DNA from: Lewinellaceae bacterium
GTDB lineage: Bacteria; Bacteroidota; Bacteroidia; Chitinophagales; Saprospiraceae
NCBI GenBank assembly: GCA_020636375.1
Contig: JACJXZ010000012.1
Coordinates: 1 to 64,000, forward strand
DNA length: 64,000 nucleotides
Reading direction: 5' to 3'
Positions 1 to 5,866 of this stretch are shown in pieces; position 1 is the stretch's first letter, and every line of letters starts with the position of its first letter. A model generated the notes under the pieces. It did not search any database. It was not told the DNA's origin and saw only the letters and a list, made by a program, of their open reading frames with translations. The position numbers and the translations under genes are program-made.

Positions 1-725
1 AGGCTGATAAACGAGCTACAACGACGGAGCTCAAACAGTGAAGTTATTTTTTAATCACTACTTAGTGCCTGCGACGGCTTTGCCATCCGATAAAAATTTC
101 AAATTCTCGGAAGCAGCCAACAAATGGGCGTCCAGCGCTTGTTTTTCCGCCCCGTCCTCGTGCCTCGGCCGGGTAAACTTCCGCCTTCCGCCTTCCGATT
201 TAACGGAGGATTTCGGAGGCTCTTTTTATAGCTGTCCAAAGCCCAATACTCCTCTCAATATCCAAAAAAAACAGGGGGTTGCGCAGCTTTTCCATTTTTT
301 TTTTGCAATTCCCTAACCTGGCGGGGGATTTAGGGGGTGGACTAATCCCCCGTTTATTTTTTGAAAACCAATCAGGTCCGCGCCTGCCTGCCGGCCATGC
401 CTGCCTGGCAAACACCAATTCGGCAGGCAGGCACAGCAGGCGGGCAGGCGAGCAGGAACTCGAACAAATTACATTTTTCAATGTAATAGAATGCCCATTT
501 TGTTGAAGCAGCGGGCCTGGAGGCCCGCTCTCCAGGCCCGCCGGAGCAATTGGGTTCCCTAACTGACAACAAACAACCGACAACAGCAACTTGTCCTGCG
601 TTCGACCGAGCTCACGCCGAGGTCTTTAGGCCGAAGCCCGCTACGGATGGACAATAACCAACAACTGACAACTGCCCCGGAACTTCGTTCCCGGCGGAAT
701 GGCCAGCGCGGTTTCGGCCTCCCCC
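1..725. other. Gene-poor stretch with dispersed repeats
   Basis: No convincing gene is seen. One minus-strand frame ending at the stop at 58-60 could be a C-terminal remnant (about 40 residues of ordinary composition), but it runs into a CTTCCG-type simple repeat near 180 and I cannot assign it. Positions 550-625 and 638-695 hold copies of intergenic repeats that recur in inverted orientation at 51268-51335 and 48411-48462. Confidence 0.5.
550..695. repeat. Dispersed intergenic repeat, copy A
   Basis: The segment starting GGGTTCCCTAACTGACAAC and running through CAACAGCAACTTG into TTCGACCGAGCTCACGCC matches, in reverse complement, 51268-51335; its first half also matches 48556-48599 on the plus strand. 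The neighbouring segment around ATGGACAATAACCAACAAC and CCCCGGAACTTCGT matches 48411-48462 in reverse complement. No coding potential is apparent. Confidence 0.7.
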
Positions 726-1499
726 TCACGGCTCCTGCCGGAACATCCGGCTCAGCATCTCATACAGCTTGGGGTGCCGGTACCGGAAGGTGCCGGGCTG
801 AGTGAAGAAGTATTCGGCGGCCACGCCGAGGAACTCGGCCTCGTCGGTGGCGCCGTAGGAATCGATGTCCGACCGGCCTCTTCTGATCTCTTCCATTTCC
901 TGCCGTATCAGGTTCAGCCATTCTTCGGCGTATTCCGGCGGGAGGAGGGCATTCGGGATGCCGCCCGTATCGCCGTCGGCCTTATCCAGCAGGTGGATGA
1001 ATTCGTGGATGCCGACGTGCAGCCGCTGCTCCGGGTGGGCGAAGCTCTTGCGCAGGGCCGGCAGGGAGAGGATCATCATGCGGTTCAGCTCCTCGTCGCC
1101 CACCAGGCCGATGAGGTCGCGCTGGGCCGCTTCCACCTGGAAGTCGTCGTCGAACATATCCGGGTAGAGCAGCACCTCGCTGAGGTTGCGGTAGCGCCAG
1201 CCCGGGAAGCCAAAGGCGGGGATCGCGGCGCTGGCGGCCACCAGCAGGCGGTCCGTTTCCGTCACCTCCGCCTCTACGCCGGTGATGGCCACGTCTTTCA
1301 GGAACTGGGCGACGCTTTGTTCGAACCGTTCCTTCTCTTCGTCCGAAAGCCGCCGGTAGTAGCGCACCTTTTCCTGCAGTACGGCCCGCTGCCCTGTCTC
1401 CAGCGGCGGCGCCGGGCGGCGGCGGAAGAACAGCTGCCAGGCCATCCCGGCCAGGAGGGCGAGGAGGAGCAAGGTGAAGAGAAGGGCGGCGGTGGACAT
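726..1499 (-). CDS. mtfA: MtfA-like zinc-dependent peptidase
   Basis: A 257-residue protein of the MtfA family (M90 peptidases, DgsA/Mlc anti-repressor-like). An N-terminal hydrophobic segment (about residues 5-24) is followed by an Arg-rich stretch, so it is probably membrane anchored with the catalytic domain in the cytoplasm. The zinc-binding HEFIH motif (HExxH) lies near residue 165 and a downstream glutamate in the EFLGVAAEYFF segment fits the third ligand. The length matches E. coli MtfA (about 265). In E. coli MtfA binds the glucose repressor Mlc; that role cannot be assumed here, and a general aminopeptidase function is the safer inference. The gene stands alone; a hairpin (CCCTGTGGAATA and its complement, 1538-1570) lies just upstream. 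Confidence 0.85.
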   Translation of the reverse strand: MSTAALLFTLLLLALLAGMAWQLFFRRRPAPPLETGQRAVLQEKVRYYRRLSDEEKERFEQSVAQFLKDVAITGVEAEVTETDRLLVAASAAIPAFGFPGWRYRNLSEVLLYPDMFDDDFQVEAAQRDLIGLVGDEELNRMMILSLPALRKSFAHPEQRLHVGIHEFIHLLDKADGDTGGIPNALLPPEYAEEWLNLIRQEMEEIRRGRSDIDSYGATDEAEFLGVAAEYFFTQPGTFRYRHPKLYEMLSRMFRQEP

Positions 1500-1526
1500 G
1501 GGCTTTTTTAGGCAAAGATAAAAACC

Positions 1527-1585
1527 TGCGGGGTAGGCCCTGTGGAATAGCGAAGCTTATATTCCACAGGGTAGGCTGTTCAAAA
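1527..1585. repeat. Hairpin plus dispersed repeat upstream of mtfA
   Basis: CCCTGTGGAATA at 1538-1549 pairs with its complement at 1559-1570. The adjoining GGGTAGGCTGTTCAAAA at 1569-1585 is found again in reverse complement at 26929-26945, so this is a dispersed element and not a local regulatory hairpin. Confidence 0.6.
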
Positions 1586-1646
1586 CAGTTTTTTTGGGAA
1601 GAAACTTTCCTGTATTTTTGAATGCCTTGCCTTACATATTTGCTTA

Positions 1647-1687
1647 AAGTGCAAGTTCAAGCGCCAAGTGCAAGTGCAAACTCAAAC
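1647..1687. repeat. CAAGTT/CAAGTG hexamer repeat, left arm
   Basis: Imperfect tandem hexamers of the type CAAGTT/CAAGTG. The reverse-complement version (CTTGCACTTG...) is at 1937-1970, so the two tracts flank the four-helix-bundle gene remnant as a long inverted repeat. A similar pair is at 26557-26660. Confidence 0.65.
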
Positions 1688-1710
1688 AGTACATGATTGG
1701 CCTTTAAGTT

Positions 1711-1908
1711 TTGATAACCTGCAATTTTTTGTTCGCTGTGAAAGAAAAGAAATTTGACCTGGAAGATCGATTGGTAAGGTTTGCCGGCGATGTTATTTTA
1801 TTTCTAAATGATTTGCCGGATGACCGGGCTGGAAGCAATCTGAGTAGCCAGCTAACACGTTCTGCAACAAGTGCTGCAGCAACTATAATCAAAAACAAAA
1901 AAAGATAA
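1711..1908 (+). pseudogene. Four-helix-bundle (23S rRNA IVS-type) protein, truncated
   Basis: About 65 residues; the stretch KKFDLEDRLVRFAGDVILFL followed by LNDLPDDRAGSNLSSQLTRS is typical of the N-terminal half of the small four-helix-bundle proteins related to 23S rRNA intervening-sequence proteins (TIGR02436-like), which are about 115-125 residues in Bacteroidota. The reading frame stops after SAAATIIKNKKR, where the family normally continues with an NYGEA-type motif and two more helices. It is therefore a 3'-truncated remnant. It is enclosed by inverted hexamer repeats at 1647-1687 and 1937-1970. Function of the family is unknown. Confidence 0.65.
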
Positions 1909-1936
1909 TATTTAAGAGCACAACCCCCATTTGCCC

Positions 1937-1970
1937 CTTGCACTTGCACTTGGACTTGAACTTGAACTTG
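1937..1970. repeat. CTTGCA/CTTGAA hexamer repeat, right arm
   Basis: Tandem imperfect hexamers CTTGCACTTGCACTTGG and on, complementary to the tract at 1647-1687. Confidence 0.65.
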
Positions 1971-1971
1971 A

Positions 1972-2253
1972 TTAATCCTCCTCTTCCATCCAGCCGCCGC
2001 CTTCTTCGTCATTGAATTTTATATCCAACAGGTAGTAGCCGCCCCGGTGTTCCAGTCGGATGGATCGCTCTTCATACTCATCTTCGCGGCAATACCTGGC
2101 TACTTCCCCGGAATTTACCAGCCCGGCAGGCAGGCGGAACATCAGCCGTTTCGTGCCCCAGTTGGAGAAGTAGAGCATGGCGTCGAAGTACTTCTCCAGC
2201 ACCGTGGCCGGGTTGTGGCGGAAATCGCTGTAATGGTAAAGGAAGCTTGTGTT
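1972..2253 (-). pseudogene. C-terminal remnant of a larger hypothetical protein
   Basis: The frame is open from 2253 to the stop at 1972. It reads FLYHYSDFRHNPATVLEKYF and then FDAMLYFSNWGTKRLMFRLP, ending in an acidic, Gly-rich tail. The pattern (YxDAxLYxxNWGTxxLMxRLP) recalls the C-terminal region of a family of large hypothetical proteins found in several phyla. No suitable ATG precedes the conserved part and an in-frame stop lies at about 2254-2256, so the upstream portion is lost. The only start-like codon inside is a GTG at 2202. Function unknown; I regard it as debris, not an expressed 76-residue protein. Confidence 0.5.
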
Positions 2254-2406
2254 TTAACCCCCAGAGAGCCCGCCGCCCGCCGCCTGTTGATATTTGACGT
2301 GTGGCCGTCTCTGCGAGCCGGCTAAAATTTTTGATGTCCCGTCCCTTGCCCGCCGAAGCCTTGGCGAAGGCGGGCCGCCTGCCGTCCGCCGTCCGCCGTC
2401 TGCCGT

Positions 2407-4065
2407 CTACCGCCCGCCCCCCTTCACCTTCTTCAGCATCCCTCTTGCATTCTCCCCCACGCTCCCCTCCGGGTCCATCTCGATGGCCTTGTTGTATAGC
2501 TCAATGGCCTTGTCCGTATTTCCCGCCTTCCAGTTGGCCTCCGCGAGGCTGTCCCAGGCGTTGGCGGAATCGGGGAAGAGCTGGGCGTTGAGCTGGAAGA
2601 CGTAGAGGGCCGATTCCACCTGGCCGCTGTTCATCAGCTGATAGCCGGCGTTGTTGAACTCCTCTTCAAAATCGAAGAAGCGGTAGGCCGGATCCTTTAC
2701 CATCCGCTGGGCTTCGGCCGGTATCTTTTCCATCTGGCCGGTGGTGAACAGCCCGGTGAAGTACCCCATGGGGTCGAGGATGAAGTTGTCGCTGGAGAAG
2801 TTGAGGGCGGCGTCCAGCACGGGGTCCCGGTTGGAGCGGTAGTCGCCGAAGCTCATGTCGGCGGCGAGGTGGGGCGCCAGCCAGTCGCCGTTCTCCCACT
2901 GCGGCTTGTCCTGCCACCAGGCGAAGGAGAGGTAGGCGGTGACTTTGCTGTTGGGCAGCTCGACGGGGTTGTTGTCGCCGTAGAAGTTGATGTTTTCGGC
3001 AGTGGGCTCGCCCACGAAGATGGCGTTGGTGTAGTTGTCCAGCTCGTTGACCAGGTTCTGGCAGGCGGAGAAGGTCCGCCGGCCGATGATGACGAACAGC
3101 TTGCCCACCTGGTTGATCTTTTCGGTGCGGATGATGCCGGTGACGATGGGCTTGTTTTTGTAGTTGTTGCCGCCGCCGTTGAGGCGCACGTCGAGCACCA
3201 GGCGCTCTACGTCGTTCTTTTCGATGAAGTCAAACACCCGTTCGTAAAAGGCCGGGATGGCCTCCGAGGGGTCGTCCTGGATCTGGCTGTGGCGCACGTA
3301 GACGGTTTTGTGTTCGGGCAGGTATTCGTAGTAGTAGATTTTGTCCAGGTTTTTCAGGTAGTGGGGCGTAGCACTTTGATCGCGGGTGGCCAGCCAGCCG
3401 TTCTCCGGTTTGGTGAAGCCGTATTCGGTGGGAGCATCGTGGCCTTTGGCGTCCACGGCGGCGATGGTTTGATCGAACACCTTGCCGTCCTTTTCGAGGG
3501 TCAGCGTGATGGTGTTTTTCAACTCATCGGCCACGCCCTGAGCGTGCAGCAGCTCGGGGATAGCCAGGTAGCTGAGCCCGTAGGCTTTGAAGAACTGGTC
3601 GTTCTCGGCCGGCACCACGGGGCGGATGGCGGCCAGGGCCTCCTCCACGGGTTTGCCTTCCACTTTGAGGACTTTAGCGCCCAGGGCCTGTTCGTAATCT
3701 TTGTGTGCGCCTTCAACGTATATCCCGTCGCTGAAACAGTACAGGTTGACCGGCAGCTTGTGGTAAGGCACCGGGCTGTGCCGGAAGCCTAAAACCGTGT
3801 GGCCGTACTGAAAGGAGGAGACGATGCGCGACAGGCCGGTCAGTATCTCGTGCTCCTGCAGCTTGGGGATTTCCGCGTAGAGCTTTTCTACTGCTGCGTC
3901 GAAAGCTTCGGCGGTGGTTTTCTTAAAAAGGAAGGGGTAGTCCTGGTGGACGGTTTGCTGGAGGAAGCGGAGGTCTTCCTGCCAGTCTTTGGCGGTGAGG
4001 GTGGTTTGGGTGTAGGTGGTGGAAATGGATAAACAGGCGAACAGAAGTAAAGTCAGATTTTTCAT
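2407..4065 (-). CDS. Secreted S41-family peptidase with C-terminal TPRs
   Basis: 552 residues starting with a Sec signal peptide (about 1-20, ending TTYTQ). Residues 25-110 are the helical N-terminal region seen in tricorn/CtpA-like S41 peptidases. The region around residues 300-370 contains LVLDVRLNGGGNN, the hallmark strand and loop of the S41 fold, and RRTFSACQNLV, which carries the likely catalytic serine. A PDZ domain is not obvious. Residues 460-545 resemble two tetratricopeptide repeats (NAGYQLMNSGQVESALYVF, DKAIELYNKAIEMDPEGS), common in Bacteroidota S41 proteins. It probably cleaves peptides in the periplasm or at the surface; the substrate is unknown. The gene is monocistronic; the tRNA-containing region follows upstream. 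Confidence 0.85.
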   Translation of the reverse strand: MKNLTLLLFACLSISTTYTQTTLTAKDWQEDLRFLQQTVHQDYPFLFKKTTAEAFDAAVEKLYAEIPKLQEHEILTGLSRIVSSFQYGHTVLGFRHSPVPYHKLPVNLYCFSDGIYVEGAHKDYEQALGAKVLKVEGKPVEEALAAIRPVVPAENDQFFKAYGLSYLAIPELLHAQGVADELKNTITLTLEKDGKVFDQTIAAVDAKGHDAPTEYGFTKPENGWLATRDQSATPHYLKNLDKIYYYEYLPEHKTVYVRHSQIQDDPSEAIPAFYERVFDFIEKNDVERLVLDVRLNGGGNNYKNKPIVTGIIRTEKINQVGKLFVIIGRRTFSACQNLVNELDNYTNAIFVGEPTAENINFYGDNNPVELPNSKVTAYLSFAWWQDKPQWENGDWLAPHLAADMSFGDYRSNRDPVLDAALNFSSDNFILDPMGYFTGLFTTGQMEKIPAEAQRMVKDPAYRFFDFEEEFNNAGYQLMNSGQVESALYVFQLNAQLFPDSANAWDSLAEANWKAGNTDKAIELYNKAIEMDPEGSVGENARGMLKKVKGGGR

Positions 4066-4112
4066 AGTCGGGTTTTTAGGGTAAAGATACGAATTGGGCC
4101 GGGAAGTTGCAT

Positions 4113-4140
4113 CGTGGCGCGATCATCCTGATCGCAGGTC
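4113..4140. repeat. Palindromic GATCATCC repeat, copy 1
   Basis: CGTGGCGCGATCATCC followed by TGATCGCAGG: the core GCGATCA-TCC-TGATCGC forms a perfect 7-bp stem with a 3-nt loop. The same unit recurs at 4735-4763, 22711-22791, 22949-22980 (inverted) and 23189-23220. Confidence 0.75.
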
Positions 4141-4210
4141 CGAAGCAGAGTTCCGGCTTGCCCATGGTACGATACGTTGTTACTCAGGCACCTGTTTCCA
4201 GCAAAAATAG

Positions 4211-4282
4211 TGGTGTCGCCAGGACTTGAACCTGGAACCGCTGCCGTATCAGGGCAGTGCTCTAACATTGAGCTACGACACC
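4211..4282 (-). tRNA. tRNA with GAT anticodon (Ile-like), possibly degenerate
   Basis: Acceptor GGTGTCG/CGACACC, D stem GCTC/GAGC, anticodon stem CTGCC/GGCAG with loop CTGATAC (anticodon GAT), a 5-nt variable loop and T arm CCAGG-TTCAAGT-CCTGG all pair perfectly. CCA is not encoded. The D loop reads AATGTTA and lacks the usual GG pair (G18 G19), and a stand-alone tRNA-Ile(GAT) outside an rRNA operon is unusual. It may be a diverged or inactive copy. The isotype is read from the anticodon only. Confidence 0.65.
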
Positions 4283-4297
4283 CTCCAAACATGCTCT
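4282..4297. repeat. 16-bp MITE-end sequence between tRNA and tRNA fragment
   Basis: CCTCCAAACATGCTCT is identical to the right terminus (22143-22158), and inversely to the left terminus (21995-22010), of a palindromic element. Here it stands alone between the complete tRNA and the 3' tRNA fragment. Confidence 0.55.
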
Positions 4298-4301
4298 CCT
4301 T

Positions 4302-4345
4302 GCACGGGTAGCAGGACTCGAACCTGCAAATCACAGTTTTGGAGA
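4302..4345 (-). pseudogene. 3' fragment of a tRNA (Trp-like anticodon loop)
   Basis: On the minus strand a loop CTCCAAA, then an intact T arm GCAGG-TTCGAGT-CCTGC and the acceptor 3' strand TACCCGT are visible. No matching 5' half (ACGGGTA, D arm) is found at 4345-4400, where a lipoprotein gene starts instead, and the anticodon stem pairs poorly. This is a truncated tRNA, perhaps left by an integration or recombination event. Confidence 0.5.
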
Positions 4346-4378
4346 CAATAAAAGTGTATACTTGTAAAAAAAAGAACC

Positions 4379-4732
4379 ATGAAAAATTTGATCGTAGCAG
4401 CGTTGTTTTTTCTCATGGGATGTGCCGGTAAATACGATGAAAGCCAGCTGGTAGGCCAGTGGACGGGCGTGGAATGGAGAGACGTGACGAATGACCGGGT
4501 GATCGATGCGGCAGTGGCCTTCACCTTCGATGAGGACGGCCGGTATGAGGCCAGTTCCGGAACCTCCACGGAAAAGGGGAAGTACTGGATCACCGAGGAA
4601 AAACTGCACACCATCGAAGACGGAAAAGCGGAGAAGAAAGTAGAGATCGCCAAACTGGAGAACGACTCGCTCCTGCTCCGCATGAACCGGGCGGGGGTGG
4701 TGGAGGAGATTCTTTTGGTGCGGGGGGAGTGA
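4379..4732 (+). CDS. Small lipocalin-like lipoprotein
   Basis: 117 residues. The N-terminus MKNLIVAALFFLMGCAG is a lipoprotein signal with the lipobox cysteine at residue 15. The mature part begins LVGQWTGVEW and continues with AFTFDEDGRYEASSGTSTEKGKY written as alternating short strands, and ends near RMNRAGVVEEILLVRGE: this resembles the lipocalin-like eight-stranded domains common in small Bacteroidota lipoproteins. It probably sits in a membrane facing the periplasm; its ligand is unknown. Its start follows an A-rich segment (AAAAAAAAGAACC). The stop is followed at once by a copy of the GATCATCC palindrome. Confidence 0.7.
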   Translation: MKNLIVAALFFLMGCAGKYDESQLVGQWTGVEWRDVTNDRVIDAAVAFTFDEDGRYEASSGTSTEKGKYWITEEKLHTIEDGKAEKKVEIAKLENDSLLLRMNRAGVVEEILLVRGE

Positions 4733-4734
4733 GG

Positions 4735-4763
4735 CTTCGTGGCGCGATCATCCTGATCGCAGG
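4735..4763. repeat. Palindromic GATCATCC repeat, copy 2
   Basis: CTTCGTGGCGCGATCATCC followed by TGATCGCAGG, same unit as 4113-4140. It lies directly after the lipoprotein stop codon, where its hairpin could act as an RNA 3' structure, although no T-run follows. Confidence 0.75.
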
Positions 4764-4937
4764 CCCGGAGTTCAGTATGCTTCATTTTCAATCCGCTGTG
4801 GTTTTTGCCTGAGTTGTGCCCTTCATTCAGAATTGCGCTCCAAGCCAATCGTACTAACCGCTGGGGCGCAGCGTATCGCGGAGGATGTTCAAGTGTATCG
4901 CTATTATTAAAGCTTCTCACGCTATCTTGGCGACATC

Positions 4938-5864
4938 CTACAATGCAAACCGATAGGCGATGTAACACTCCATCCCCGCCCCCTGAAAGCCGCCCAACTG
5001 CCCGATGTTATACGTCCCCTGAACGCCTGTCCGCAACTGGCCGTCCTGGAAGAAGCCGCCGGTGAGGATGAAGCCGGCCTGCAGGCCCACCGACTGGTCG
5101 GTGCTGTAACTGAGTCCCGCCCAGAACGCCTCTTCCATCTCGTAGCGAAAATTCAGGGTGGCGTGCAGCACATTCTCAGCGGCGTAGCGCACCCATAGGG
5201 CCGGCTCGGCAAAGCCAGCGGACGAGTGAAAGCGGGCGCCAAGCAGGGCATTGGCGTGCAGGGCGCGTCGCAGGTTAGCGGGATTTCCAAAAGTGAGGTC
5301 GCTGGCCAGCAGTTGGTTGGCGGCCAGGCCGGCAAAAAAGAAATTCTCCTCATAATCGTCCCCCGAGCGGCTGGTGTAGTACAACCCCGTCCCGAAGTTG
5401 GGCTGCACGGCAGTGCTGCGGCCGTCGAGCAGGAGGGCGTCGTTGGGGTCGGTGGCCAGCGCCTGCGCCCCGTCGAAACGGTACTGCCCGAAACTGCCCG
5501 TGACGCCGATGGCCAGCTGTCCGCCGTAGCCTCTGTTGAAACGGACCTTATAGCTGTAGCTCACCGCCCCGCTGTTGAAGGCCAGCGGCCCTACCTCGTC
5601 GTGCATCAGGTAGCCGCCCACGCTCATATTGGCCGACACGAAGGGGAACTGAATGCCCGCAGTGGCGGTGCGCGGCGCTTCGTTGAAGCCCAGCCACTGC
5701 TGTCGGTAATTGGCGCCGAATTCCATAAAGTTCCAGCTGGCCGTCATGGCCGGGTTCCAGATGAAGGAGGCGTCGGTGAAGAGATTGCTGCGGTGGGGCA
5801 ACTGCTGGGCCCACAGCGGCGCGCCCCATATCAGGATGGCAATAGGAAGTATATACTGCTTCAT
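4938..5864 (-). CDS. PorP/SprF-family outer membrane protein (T9SS-associated)
   Basis: 308 residues with a signal peptide (MKQYILPIAILIWGAPLWAQ). Features of the PorP/SprF family are visible: an early FTDASFIWNPAMTAS segment, QQWLGFNEAPRTATAGI, repeated aromatic-alternating strands suggesting a beta-barrel, and a final YIAYRFAL strand ending with a hydrophobic residue. SprF in Flavobacterium johnsoniae is needed for surface delivery of the giant adhesin SprB. Here the gene begins 2 nt after the stop of a type-B cargo gene (5867-8668), the usual cargo-partner arrangement, so the two are very probably co-transcribed and functionally paired. Confidence 0.88.
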   Translation of the reverse strand: MKQYILPIAILIWGAPLWAQQLPHRSNLFTDASFIWNPAMTASWNFMEFGANYRQQWLGFNEAPRTATAGIQFPFVSANMSVGGYLMHDEVGPLAFNSGAVSYSYKVRFNRGYGGQLAIGVTGSFGQYRFDGAQALATDPNDALLLDGRSTAVQPNFGTGLYYTSRSGDDYEENFFFAGLAANQLLASDLTFGNPANLRRALHANALLGARFHSSAGFAEPALWVRYAAENVLHATLNFRYEMEEAFWAGLSYSTDQSVGLQAGFILTGGFFQDGQLRTGVQGTYNIGQLGGFQGAGMECYIAYRFAL

Positions 5865-5866
5865 GG

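Noticed and set aside
38..589. Short frames at the window start
   Set aside because: Composition and simple repeats argue against coding; no start context or domain.
699..1511. Long plus-strand frame over mtfA
   Set aside because: It is antisense to mtfA; its sequence is Gly/Ala/Val/Arg-rich as expected from the opposite strand of GC-rich coding DNA.
2869..3792. 307-codon plus-strand frame
   Set aside because: Antisense shadow of the S41 peptidase gene, no recognisable domain, Val/Gly-rich.
4062..4334. Minus-strand frame over the tRNA near 4.2 kb
   Set aside because: Spurious translation through a tRNA and the GATCATCC repeat.
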